A stretch of 64,000 nucleotides of DNA, from assembly GCA_963422565.1 (NCBI GenBank), contig OY730228.1:930001-994000 (forward strand). The letters are read 5' to 3'. Source of the DNA: G963422565 sp963422565. Lineage in GTDB: Bacteria > Pseudomonadota > Alphaproteobacteria > MPNO01. Every line of letters starts with the position of its first letter. The first letter of the stretch is position 1. Positions 10,050-18,076 of this stretch are shown one piece after another. The notes beneath the pieces are model-generated. The model searched no databases. It was not told where the DNA came from and worked only from the letters and a program-made list of their open reading frames with translations. A program made the translations under genes and the position numbers.

Positions 10050-10415
10050 TCAGAAGGTCAACCCGCCCTCGCGGGCGGCCTCGGCCAACGCCTTGACGCG
10101 GCCGTGATAGGAATATGCGCCTCGGTCGAACACCACTTCGGTCACGCCGCGCGCCACCGCGCGCGCCGCGAGCAGCGCGCCGACCCGCGCCGCGGCCTCG
10201 ACATCGGCGCCGCCGGTCCCGAGGCTCCCGCGCAGCTCCTTGTCGATGCTGGACGCCGCGGCGACGGTCCGCCCGGCATCGTCGTCGACGACCTGCGCAT
10301 AGATGTTCTTCGAGGAGCGAAAGACCGACAGACGCGGCCGCCCGTTCCTGCGCGCCGCGAGCCGGCGCCGCACCCGGGCGCGGCGCCGGGCCTTGTCGCT
10401 GTTCCCGTTTGCCAC
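10050..10415 (-). CDS. rplR: 50S ribosomal protein L18
   Basis: L18 binds 5S rRNA in the central protuberance. The conserved RLSVFRSSKNIYAQVVDD core and the C-terminal FDRGAYSYHGRVKALAEAAR are present; 121 residues. The start is a GTG at 10415 with the purine-rich GTAGGGG element about 7 bases upstream, and no ATG fits the family N-terminus. Confidence 0.96.
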   Translation of the reverse strand: MANGNSDKARRRARVRRRLAARRNGRPRLSVFRSSKNIYAQVVDDDAGRTVAAASSIDKELRGSLGTGGADVEAAARVGALLAARAVARGVTEVVFDRGAYSYHGRVKALAEAAREGGLTF

Positions 10416-10424
10416 CGATAGCCC

Positions 10425-10958
10425 CTACTTCTTCTTGCCTTCCTTGCGGCGAACGATCTCGTCCGCATAGCGAATCCCCTTGCCCTTATAGGGTTCGGGC
10501 TTCCGCCAAGCCCTGATCTCCGCGGCCACCTGGCCCACCTTCTGGCGGTCGATGCCCGAGATCGTGATCTGTGTCGGCCGCGCACAGGCGATCGCGATCC
10601 CGTCGGGGATCGGGTAGCGCACCTCGTGGCTGAAGCCGAGCTGCATGACCAGCTCGCCGCCATCGACGGCGGCGCGGTACCCCACCCCGGAAATCTCGAG
10701 AACGATCCGGAAACCATCCGCGACCCCGGTGACGATGTTCTGGAGCAGGCTGCGCATCGTCCCCCACAGCGCCCGCGCGCGCTTGCTCTCGTCGCGCGGG
10801 ACGAGCAGCAGCGCATCCTCCCTGCGGCTGATCTCGACCTCTTCGACCAGCCGCAGGGTCAACGCGCCGAGCGCGCCCGTCGCCGTCACCTCGTGCCCCG
10901 CGATCGCCACCTCGACCCCGGGCGGGACCCGCACCGGCGCCTGCCCTACCCGCGACAT
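10425..10958 (-). CDS. rplF: 50S ribosomal protein L6
   Basis: L6 lies near the factor-binding site of the large subunit. The start MSRVGQAPV at 10958 has a good GAGGAGAG Shine-Dalgarno sequence and gives 177 residues. A longer open frame upstream would overlap rpsH and is rejected. Both L6 domains are present, with the family signature PEPYKGKGIRY near the C-terminus. Confidence 0.97.
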   Translation of the reverse strand: MSRVGQAPVRVPPGVEVAIAGHEVTATGALGALTLRLVEEVEISRREDALLLVPRDESKRARALWGTMRSLLQNIVTGVADGFRIVLEISGVGYRAAVDGGELVMQLGFSHEVRYPIPDGIAIACARPTQITISGIDRQKVGQVAAEIRAWRKPEPYKGKGIRYADEIVRRKEGKKK

Positions 10959-10968
10959 CCTACTCTCC

Positions 10969-11367
10969 TCAGAAGACCGTGCACAGTACCTCGCCGCCGA
11001 CATTGGCGCTGCGGGCCTCGCCGTCGGACAACACGCCGCGCGGAGTCGAGAGGATGCAGATGCCGAGCCCGTTATAGGGCCGCGGCAGGTCCCTGATCTT
11101 GGAATAGACCCGCCGCCCCGGCTTCGAAACCCGCCGGATCTCCCGGATCACGGGCCTTCCTTCGTGATATTTGAGCTCGATGCGGAGCTCGCACACCCCC
11201 GTGCGCAGTTCGGCCTCGCTGTAGCCGCGGATGAACCCCTCGCGCTCCAGGACGTCGAGGACGTTGGTGCGCAGGCGCGAGGCCGGCGAGACGATCGCCT
11301 GCTTCTGCGCCCGTTGGCCGTTGCGGATGCGCGTCAGCATCTCGCCGAGGGGGTCGCTCATCGTCAT
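10969..11367 (-). CDS. rpsH: 30S ribosomal protein S8
   Basis: S8 organises the central domain of 16S rRNA and, in E. coli, represses the spc operon by binding its mRNA. The 132-residue product starts MTMSDPLGEMLTRIRNGQ and ends with the conserved STPRGVLSDGEAR and GGEVLCTVF. A second ATG two codons in is a possible alternative start. Confidence 0.97.
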   Translation of the reverse strand: MTMSDPLGEMLTRIRNGQRAQKQAIVSPASRLRTNVLDVLEREGFIRGYSEAELRTGVCELRIELKYHEGRPVIREIRRVSKPGRRVYSKIRDLPRPYNGLGICILSTPRGVLSDGEARSANVGGEVLCTVF

Positions 11368-11376
11368 GTGACGTTC

Positions 11377-11682
11377 CTACCAGCTCGATTTCACCATGCC
11401 CGGGATCAGGCCCGCCGAGGCCAGTTCCCGCAGCGCGATGCGCGACAAGCGGAACTTGCGGTGGAAACCGCGCGGACGGCCGGTCAGATCGCACCGGTTG
11501 CGGACCCGCACGGCCGCGCCGTTGCGCGGCAGCTCGGCGAGCTTGAGCCGGGCGGCGAACCGCTCCTCCATCGGCGCCGTCCGATCGGTGGCGACCGCCC
11601 GGAGGGCGCTGCGTCTGCCGCGGTCCCGGGCGCTCATCCGTTGCCGCTTCCTGTTTCTCTCGATCGCGCTCTTCTTGGCCAT
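11377..11682 (-). CDS. rpsN: 30S ribosomal protein S14 (zinc-free type)
   Basis: S14 sits in the 30S head. The start at 11682 gives MAKKSAIERN and 101 residues, the long form that lacks the CXXC zinc ribbon; the core RCDLTGRPRGFHRKFRLSR is conserved with only one cysteine. The open frame continues upstream into rplE but without family resemblance. Confidence 0.97.
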   Translation of the reverse strand: MAKKSAIERNRKRQRMSARDRGRRSALRAVATDRTAPMEERFAARLKLAELPRNGAAVRVRNRCDLTGRPRGFHRKFRLSRIALRELASAGLIPGMVKSSW

Positions 11683-11710
11683 TGCTGACTCCCCGATAGC
11701 CGACGGCCGG

Positions 11711-12253
11711 TCAGTTGACGAAAGGAAATTGAAATCCGGCGAGCAGCGCCCGCGCCTCCTCGTCGGTCTCGGCCGAGGTGACGACAACCACGTCCATGCC
11801 GCGCAGTTGATCGACCTTGTCGTAATCGATCTCCGGAAAGACGATCTGCTCGCGCAGCCCCAAAGCGTAGTTCCCGCTGCCGTCGAAGCTGCGCGGCGAC
11901 AGCCCGCGGAAGTCCCGCACCCTGGGCAAAGCGACGGTGATCAACCTGTCCAGAAACTCGTACATCCGCGCCCGCCGCAACGTGACCTTGACGCCGACCC
12001 GCATGCCCTCGCGCAGCTTGAACTGAGCGACCGACCTGCGGGCTCGGATCACGATCGGCTTCTGTCCCGAGATCGCCGCCATGTCGCCAACCGCCGAATC
12101 GATCTTCTTGCCGTCGCCGACCGCTTCCCCCACCCCGATGTTGAGGACGACCTTTCTCAGGCGCGGGATCTGCATCGGGTTCGCATAACCGAACCGCGCC
12201 TGGAGATCCGGGCGGACGACGTTCTCGTAATGCTCCCACAACCGTGCCGTCAT
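11711..12253 (-). CDS. rplE: 50S ribosomal protein L5
   Basis: L5 binds 5S rRNA and contacts P-site tRNA and S13. The 180-residue protein has the motifs PRLRKVVLNIGVGEA, GQKPIVIRARRSVA and FPEIDYDKVDQLRGMDV. It is in the standard place between rplX and rpsN. Confidence 0.97.
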   Translation of the reverse strand: MTARLWEHYENVVRPDLQARFGYANPMQIPRLRKVVLNIGVGEAVGDGKKIDSAVGDMAAISGQKPIVIRARRSVAQFKLREGMRVGVKVTLRRARMYEFLDRLITVALPRVRDFRGLSPRSFDGSGNYALGLREQIVFPEIDYDKVDQLRGMDVVVVTSAETDEEARALLAGFQFPFVN

Positions 12254-12264
12254 CGATCCGCTTC

Positions 12265-12606
12265 CTAATCCAGCACTTCGCCGGAGGATCGCGAGACCCG
12301 AACCTTCCGCGCGTCCTCGAGCATCTTGAAGCCGACCCGCGCGGCCGAGTCCGTCGAAGGGTCGATCAGCCCGACATTCGAAATGTGGATCGGGCTCTCC
12401 TTCTCGACGATCCCGCCGGCCTGGGTCTGGCTCTGCTTGGTGTGCCGCTTCGCGACGTTGACCCCCTGCACGATGACCCGCCCCTCCTTGGGCATCACCT
12501 TGAGCACGCTGCCGCGCTTGCCCTTGTCGCGTCCGGCCAGGACGATCACGTCGTCGCCCTTGCGGATCTTGCGGATCCGTCCGCCCTTGCGCTTCTTCCG
12601 CGCCAT
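12265..12606 (-). CDS. rplX: 50S ribosomal protein L24
   Basis: L24 is one of the initiator proteins of 50S assembly. The N-terminal KOW motif (KGDDVIVLAGRDKGKRGSV) and the conserved VNVAKRHTKQ and PIHISNVGL segments are seen in 113 residues. It starts one base after the rplN stop. Confidence 0.96.
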   Translation of the reverse strand: MARKKRKGGRIRKIRKGDDVIVLAGRDKGKRGSVLKVMPKEGRVIVQGVNVAKRHTKQSQTQAGGIVEKESPIHISNVGLIDPSTDSAARVGFKMLEDARKVRVSRSSGEVLD

Positions 12607-12607
12607 C

Positions 12608-12976
12608 TCAGAGCACCTCGGGGGCGAGCGAGACGATCTTCATGTACTGCTTCGCTCTGAGCTCGCGAGTGACCGGCCCGAAGATTCGGGTGCCGATCGG
12701 CTCGCCGGCAGCGTTGATCAGGACGGCCGCGTTCTTGTCGAAACGGATCGCGGTACCGTCGCTGCGCCGGATCTCCTTGGCGGTGCGCACGATAACCGCC
12801 TTGTGGACATCCCCCTTCTTGACCCGACCTCGCGGGATCGCCTCCTTCACCGAGACGATGATGACGTCGCCGACCGATGCCCAGCGGCGGCGCGAGCCGC
12901 CCAGCACGCGGATGCACTGCACCCGGCGCGCCCCGGAATTGTCGGCGACCTCGAGCTTGCTTTCGGCCTGAATCAT
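12608..12976 (-). CDS. rplN: 50S ribosomal protein L14
   Basis: L14 forms part of the intersubunit bridge region. The 122-residue protein has the highly conserved LEVADNSGARRVQCIRVLG start and RIFGPVTRELR near the end. Length and order (rpsQ-rplN-rplX) are standard. Confidence 0.98.
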   Translation of the reverse strand: MIQAESKLEVADNSGARRVQCIRVLGGSRRRWASVGDVIIVSVKEAIPRGRVKKGDVHKAVIVRTAKEIRRSDGTAIRFDKNAAVLINAAGEPIGTRIFGPVTRELRAKQYMKIVSLAPEVL

Positions 12977-12988
12977 GCTCCCCAGCCC

Positions 12989-13240
12989 TCAATCTACCGC
13001 CGACTCGGGGACGGCCGACAGGATTTCCCAGCGCTTCGACTTCGAAATGGGCCGGCATTCGCGAATGCGCACCCGGTCGCCTTCCTTGCATCTGTTTTCG
13101 GGATCGTGCGCGGTGAACTTGCGCGAACGGCGGACGATCTTCTTGTAGACCGGATGCCGGAAGCGCCGCTCGACGCGCACCACGACCGTCTTGTCCATCC
13201 GGTCGCTGACCACGACCCCCTGGAGCACGCGCCTCGACAT
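12989..13240 (-). CDS. rpsQ: 30S ribosomal protein S17
   Basis: An OB-fold primary binder of 16S rRNA. The 83-residue product has LQGVVVSDRMDKTVVVRVER and the segment GDRVRIRECRPISKSKRW. It follows rpmC by three bases. Confidence 0.97.
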   Translation of the reverse strand: MSRRVLQGVVVSDRMDKTVVVRVERRFRHPVYKKIVRRSRKFTAHDPENRCKEGDRVRIRECRPISKSKRWEILSAVPESAVD

Positions 13241-13243
13241 CGC

Positions 13244-13447
13244 CTAACCCTCCGCGCCGGCCCGGCGGCGCTCGTTCATGATCGTCCGAATGCGGGCGAT
13301 GTCCCGCCGGATCTCGCGCACCCTGGCGGTCGTCTCGAGCTGTCCGCTGGCGCGCCGGAAACGCAGGTTGAACGCCTCTCTGCGAAGCGTCCGCAGGTCC
13401 TCGGCGAGCTGGTCGGGCGTTCTCTGCCGGAGCTCGGCGGCGGTCAT
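13244..13447 (-). CDS. rpmC: 50S ribosomal protein L29
   Basis: L29 lies at the polypeptide exit tunnel near L23. It is a 67-residue two-helix protein with the family core EEDLRTLRREAFNLRFR-like segment (here AEDLRTLRREAFNLRFR) and the ending RTIMNERR. It starts one base after the rplP stop. Confidence 0.95.
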   Translation of the reverse strand: MTAAELRQRTPDQLAEDLRTLRREAFNLRFRRASGQLETTARVREIRRDIARIRTIMNERRRAGAEG

Positions 13448-13448
13448 C

Positions 13449-13871
13449 TCAGCGCACCCCCTCGATCCGCCGATGGACGAACCGAACCTGGATGGGGAGC
13501 TTCGCCGCGGCCAGGGACAAGGCGTTGCGCGCGATCTCGAGCGGCACCCCGTCGATCTCGAACATGATCCTGCCGGGCTTCACGCGGCAGGCCCAGTATT
13601 CCGGCGAGCCCTTCCCCTTCCCCTGGCGGACCTCCGCCGGTTTCTGCGAGACCGGCACGTCCGGGAAGATCCGAATCCACACCCGGCCGGCGCGCTTCAT
13701 CGCCCGCGTGATCGCCCGCCTCGACGCCTCGATCTGGCGCGCGCTCACCCGGCCCGGCTCGACCGCCTTCAGCCCGAACGCGCCGAAATTGAGCGATGTT
13801 CCGCCCTTGGCGTTGCCGTGTATGCGGCCCTTATGCGCCTTGCGGTACTTGGTTCTCTTCGGGCTCAACAT
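13449..13871 (-). CDS. rplP: 50S ribosomal protein L16
   Basis: L16 is near the peptidyl-transferase centre and the A-site tRNA. The 140-residue protein starts MLSPKRTKYRKAHKGR and carries the conserved GKGSPEYWACRVKPGRIMFEI-type segment. It lies between rpsC and rpmC. Confidence 0.97.
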   Translation of the reverse strand: MLSPKRTKYRKAHKGRIHGNAKGGTSLNFGAFGLKAVEPGRVSARQIEASRRAITRAMKRAGRVWIRIFPDVPVSQKPAEVRQGKGKGSPEYWACRVKPGRIMFEIDGVPLEIARNALSLAAAKLPIQVRFVHRRIEGVR

Positions 13872-13901
13872 CGTTCGGATTCCGTCTCCCGGAGCGGCGG
13901 C

Positions 13902-14579
13902 TCAGCGGCCGATCTGCTGTTCCTGGCCGCGCTTGTCCTGGGCCATCGGATCATGAGCCATAATCTCGCCCTTGAATACCCAGACCTTGACGCCACAGGT
14001 GCCGTAGGTAGTGCGCGCCGTGGCCACCCCGTAATCGACATCGGCGCGTAGCGTGTGCAGCGGAACGCGGCCCTCGCGGTACCATTCGACCCGCGCGATC
14101 TCCGCCCCGCCCAGACGCCCGCCGCAATTGATCCGTATCCCTTCCGCGCCGAGGCGGATCGCCGACTGGACGGCCCGTTTCATGGCGCGGCGAAACGCCA
14201 CCCTGCGCTCGAGCTGCTGGGCGATGTTCTCGGCGACAAGTCGGGCATCGATCTCGGGCTTGCGGATCTCGACGATGTTCAGATGCACCTCGGAATCGGT
14301 CATCCGAGCGAGATCGACGCGGAGCTTCTCGATATCCGCTCCCTTCTTGCCGATGACCACCCCGGGCCTGGCGGAATGAATCGTCACCCGCGCCTTTCTG
14401 GCGGGCCGCTCGATGACGATCCGGCTCACGCTCGCCTGCGACAGTCGCTTGAACAGATAGTTGCGCAGCCTCAGATCCTCGTGGAGCAGGTCGGCGTACC
14501 GGTCCTCGGCATACCAGCGCGAGTCCCAGGTTCGATTGATGCCGACCCGCAGGCCGACCGGATTGACCTTCTGACCCAT
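13902..14579 (-). CDS. rpsC: 30S ribosomal protein S3
   Basis: S3 forms part of the mRNA entry channel. The start is the ATG at 14579, which overlaps the rplV stop as TGATG; a TTG one codon earlier is possible but less likely. The 225-residue product has MGQKVNPVGLRVGINR, the KH-type segment (VVIGKKGADIEKLR) and the C-terminal YGTCGVKVWVFKGEI. Confidence 0.97.
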   Translation of the reverse strand: MGQKVNPVGLRVGINRTWDSRWYAEDRYADLLHEDLRLRNYLFKRLSQASVSRIVIERPARKARVTIHSARPGVVIGKKGADIEKLRVDLARMTDSEVHLNIVEIRKPEIDARLVAENIAQQLERRVAFRRAMKRAVQSAIRLGAEGIRINCGGRLGGAEIARVEWYREGRVPLHTLRADVDYGVATARTTYGTCGVKVWVFKGEIMAHDPMAQDKRGQEQQIGR

Positions 14580-14959
14580 CAATCATCCTCCTCGCGCTCG
14601 CGGACGATCACGGTCAAATTGCTGACCGGCTTCTGGATGCCCCCGATCCGCCCTCGCGCCCTGGCGCGGAAACGCTTCATGACGAGAGTCCGTCCGACCG
14701 TCGCCTCGGCGACCACCAGCCGGTCGACATCGAGACCGTGATTGTTCTCGGCGTTGGCGATCGCCGATTGGAGTACCCTCCTGACATCGCGAGCGACCCG
14801 CCGGCGCGAGAAGGCAAGCGCGTTGAGGGCGCCCTGGGCGCCGAGGCCGCGGATCGACCGCGCGACCAGGTTGAGCTTGCGCGGGCTCGTCGAGATCGCC
14901 TTGAGATAGGCCACCGCCTCGTTCTCGGCCAGCCGCGGAACCGCTTTGGGCTTGCCCAT
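14579..14959 (-). CDS. rplV: 50S ribosomal protein L22
   Basis: L22 lines the exit tunnel. The start at 14959 gives MGKPKAVPRLAENEA and 126 residues, one base after the rpsS stop; an open extension upstream lies within rpsS and is rejected. The tunnel hairpin region with MKRFRARARGRIG is intact. Confidence 0.97.
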   Translation of the reverse strand: MGKPKAVPRLAENEAVAYLKAISTSPRKLNLVARSIRGLGAQGALNALAFSRRRVARDVRRVLQSAIANAENNHGLDVDRLVVAEATVGRTLVMKRFRARARGRIGGIQKPVSNLTVIVREREEDD

Positions 14960-14960
14960 G

Positions 14961-15239
14961 TCAGCCGCGCCGGCTCGTCTTGTCGGCGGCGTGGCCGTGA
15001 TAGGTCCGCGTGCCGGCGAACTCGCCAAACTTGTGGCCGACCATGTCCTCGGTCACCAGGACCGGCAGGAACCGGCGGCCGTTATGGACGCCGAAGGTGA
15101 GGCCGACGAATTGCGGGAGGATCGTCGAGCGCCGCGACCAGATGCGGATGATCTCCTTGCGGCCGGACGCGCGCGCCCTCTCCGCCTTCTTGAGGAGGTA
15201 GCCGTCCACGAAAGGACCCTTCCAGACCGACCGAGACAC
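14961..15239 (-). CDS. rpsS: 30S ribosomal protein S19
   Basis: S19 is in the 30S head with S13. The reading frame stays open far upstream through rplB, but the true start is the GTG at 15239, giving MSRSVWKGPFVDGYL and 92 residues. The conserved RSTILPQFVGLTFGVHNG and GHKFGEFAGTRTY are present. It follows rplB by 11 bases. Confidence 0.97.
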   Translation of the reverse strand: MSRSVWKGPFVDGYLLKKAERARASGRKEIIRIWSRRSTILPQFVGLTFGVHNGRRFLPVLVTEDMVGHKFGEFAGTRTYHGHAADKTSRRG

Positions 15240-15250
15240 GCCGCGCTCCC

Positions 15251-16081
15251 CTATCTGTTCCTGTGACGCCGCCGCGTGATGAGCGAATCGCTCTTCTTCT
15301 TGCCGCGGGTCCGCTTGCCCTTGGTCGGCACCCCCCAGGGGGTGACCGGGTGGCGGCCTCCCGACGACCGGCCTTCGCCGCCGCCATGCGGATGGTCGAC
15401 CGGGTTCATCGCCACGCCGCGCACCGACGGGCGATGGCCCAGCCAGCGGTTGCGACCGGCCTTCGCCTTCTTGATGTTCTGATTGTCGGCATTGGAGACA
15501 GCACCGACGGTCGCCATGCAAGCGGCCGGCACCATCCGCGCCTCGCCCGAGGCGAGACGGAGCTGGGCATAGCCCGAGTCCTTGCCCACGAGTTGGGCAT
15601 AGGTGCCCGCGGCCCGCGCGATCTGGGCGCCCTTCCCGGGGCGCATCTCGATATTGTGGACGATCGTGCCGACGGGGATGTTCTCCATCAGCATGGCGTT
15701 TCCCGGCCTCACATCCACCGACCGACCGGCGACGAGGATGTCGCCCGGCGCCACGCGCTGGGGCGCGACGATGTAGCTCTCCTCGCCATCCTCGTAGCGC
15801 AGAAGCGCGATGAACGCCGACCGGTTGGGGTCGTATTCCAATCGCACGATTTCGGCCGGCACGTCGAATTTTTGCCGTTTGAAGTCGATCTTGCGGTAGA
15901 GCCGCTTGTGACGCCCGCCGCGCCGCCGCGCCGTGATGCGACCGCCATTGTTGCGCCCACCCTTCGACGCCAGCCCCTCGGTCAGCGCCTTGACCGGACG
16001 CCCCTGCCACAACCCGGACCGATCGACCAGAATAAGCCCCCGCTGGGAGGAGGTGACGGGCTTGTACGACTTGAGCGCCAT
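15251..16081 (-). CDS. rplB: 50S ribosomal protein L2
   Basis: L2 is needed for subunit association and peptidyl transfer. The 276-residue protein has the N-terminal OB-like domain and the C-terminal signature NPVDHPHGGGEGR, whose histidine is near the catalytic centre. It lies between rplW and rpsS as usual. Confidence 0.98.
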   Translation of the reverse strand: MALKSYKPVTSSQRGLILVDRSGLWQGRPVKALTEGLASKGGRNNGGRITARRRGGRHKRLYRKIDFKRQKFDVPAEIVRLEYDPNRSAFIALLRYEDGEESYIVAPQRVAPGDILVAGRSVDVRPGNAMLMENIPVGTIVHNIEMRPGKGAQIARAAGTYAQLVGKDSGYAQLRLASGEARMVPAACMATVGAVSNADNQNIKKAKAGRNRWLGHRPSVRGVAMNPVDHPHGGGEGRSSGGRHPVTPWGVPTKGKRTRGKKKSDSLITRRRHRNR

Positions 16082-16084
16082 CGC

Positions 16085-16402
16085 CTAGATCCCCGTCGTC
16101 ACGTCGATCGAGTCGCCCTCGGGGAGGGAGACAATGGCCTTTTTGGTATCGGGGCGCCGACCCTGGCGGCCGCGAAACCGCTTGATCTTGCCCTTCTGCC
16201 GCACCGTGTTGACCGCCTTGACCCGGACCCCGAAGAGCGTCTCAACGGCGGCGCGAATCTCCGGCTTGGTTGCGTCCAGCGGCACCCGGAAGGTAACCTG
16301 GTTATGGACGCTGCCGAGAGTAGATTTCTCCGTGATCACGGGCGCCCGGATCAGCGCGAGCGCCCGGCCTTCGGAGACGCGGACCTTTCCGGGTCGCCTC
16401 AT
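16085..16402 (-). CDS. rplW: 50S ribosomal protein L23
   Basis: L23 is the docking site for trigger factor and SRP at the tunnel exit. The 105-residue protein has the family segments IRAPVITEKST, NQVTFRVPLDATKPEI and VETLFGVRVKAVNT. The start overlaps the rplD stop by four bases (ATGA). Confidence 0.97.
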   Translation of the reverse strand: MRRPGKVRVSEGRALALIRAPVITEKSTLGSVHNQVTFRVPLDATKPEIRAAVETLFGVRVKAVNTVRQKGKIKRFRGRQGRRPDTKKAIVSLPEGDSIDVTTGI

Positions 16403-17019
16403 GCCAACCTCTCCTCCAAAGACCTGACGGCATCGCGGGTCAGCACCAGCGTCTCACAGCGCAGAATGTCCAGCACGTTCGCCCCCTGCTGGGGCAACAG
16501 ATCGACACGGGGCAGATTGGCGGCAGCGCGGGCGAAGTTGCCGTCGAGCTCGGGGCCGTCGATGATCAGAACCCGGTCCCAGCCGAGCGCCTCGAGACGC
16601 CGGGCGAGGCGGCCCGTCTTGTGATCCTCGATCCTGGCGGCATCGAGAACGACGAGACGGTCGTTCCCCGCCTTGCTCGACAGGGCCGCCAGCATCGCCA
16701 GCCGGCGCAGCTTCTTGGGCAGCTTGTGCGCATGATCGCGCGGCCTGGGACCGAAAATCACCGCACCGCCCCGAAACTGCGGCGACCGGCGGCTTCCCTG
16801 CCGGGCGCGGCCGGTACCCTTCTGCTTGTAGGGCTTCGCCGTGGTCCCCCGGATCTCGCTGATTCCCTTGGTCTTATGGGTGCCGGCGCGGCGCTTGGCG
16901 CGCTGCCAGTTGACCATGCGGGCAAGGATGTCGCGGCGCACCGGCGCGGCGAAGACCCGGTCGGCGAGATCGATCGCGCCGGCCGGCTCGTTGTCGATGG
17001 TCACGACCTCAAGCTTCAT
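16399..17019 (-). CDS. rplD: 50S ribosomal protein L4
   Basis: L4 lines the exit tunnel and, in E. coli, autoregulates the S10 operon. The start MKLEVVTIDNE at 17019 lies inside the end of rplC (11-base overlap); a longer frame upstream lacks resemblance to L4. The 206-residue product contains the loop KPYKQKGTGRARQGSRRSPQ that reaches into the tunnel. Confidence 0.97.
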   Translation of the reverse strand: MKLEVVTIDNEPAGAIDLADRVFAAPVRRDILARMVNWQRAKRRAGTHKTKGISEIRGTTAKPYKQKGTGRARQGSRRSPQFRGGAVIFGPRPRDHAHKLPKKLRRLAMLAALSSKAGNDRLVVLDAARIEDHKTGRLARRLEALGWDRVLIIDGPELDGNFARAAANLPRVDLLPQQGANVLDILRCETLVLTRDAVRSLEERLA

Positions 17020-17752
17020 CGCTGGCTTCCACGGCCGGCGCCCCGGCCTCGGTCCGATCGGCCGCCTCGGCCGTCGCCGGAACATGGACGGCGGCCGGAA
17101 ATGGCGCGTTCTCCGGAAGCGGACGCTTCTTGGCGTCGGAGACGAGGACATGGCCGCCCTTCGCGCCCGGGACCGCCCCTGCGACGAGGATCAGCCCGCT
17201 CTCCGCATCGGCCGAGACCACCTTGAGATTCTGCACCGTCACGCGCTCGGCGCCGAGATGGCCGGCCATCTTCTTCCCCTTGAAAACGCGGCCGGGGTCC
17301 TGGCTGTTGCCCGTCGAGCCATGGCTGCGGTGGCTGACCGAGACGCCGTGGCTCGCTTCCAGCCCGCCGAAATTATGACGCTTCATCGCGCCGGCGAAGC
17401 CCTTTCCGATGCTCGTTCCCACGACATCGACATATTGGCCGGCGACGAAGTGATCGGCCGTGATCTCGACGCCGATGTCGACCACGGCGTCCGGGGAGAC
17501 CCGAAACTCGGCAAGCTTGCGTTTGGGCTCCACCCGTGCCACCGCATAGTGGCCGCGCATCGGCTTGGTCGCCCGGCCGGGCCTGACGGCGCCGGCGCCG
17601 AGTTGCAAGGCGACATAGCCGTCGCGCTCCCGGCTCTTCACCGCGACGACCTGGCAGCCCTCGACGCCCAGCACGGTCACCGGGACGTTGGTGCCGTCGC
17701 CCTCGAAGACGCGCGACATGCCGAGCTTGCGTGCGATGAGGCCGGTCCGCAT
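17009..17752 (-). CDS. rplC: 50S ribosomal protein L3
   Basis: L3 is an early assembly protein whose loop reaches the peptidyl-transferase centre. The start MRTGLIARKLGMSRVF at 17752 gives 247 residues. The loop sequence ASHGVSVSHRSHGSTGN, including the glutamine-methylation region FKGKKMAGHLG nearby, is present. The C-terminal Ala/Glu-rich tail is longer than in E. coli, as often in alphaproteobacteria. Confidence 0.97.
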   Translation of the reverse strand: MRTGLIARKLGMSRVFEGDGTNVPVTVLGVEGCQVVAVKSRERDGYVALQLGAGAVRPGRATKPMRGHYAVARVEPKRKLAEFRVSPDAVVDIGVEITADHFVAGQYVDVVGTSIGKGFAGAMKRHNFGGLEASHGVSVSHRSHGSTGNSQDPGRVFKGKKMAGHLGAERVTVQNLKVVSADAESGLILVAGAVPGAKGGHVLVSDAKKRPLPENAPFPAAVHVPATAEAADRTEAGAPAVEASDEA

Positions 17753-17762
17753 CTCCGCGCCC

Positions 17763-18071
<309 letters not shown>

Positions 18072-18076
18072 CTCTC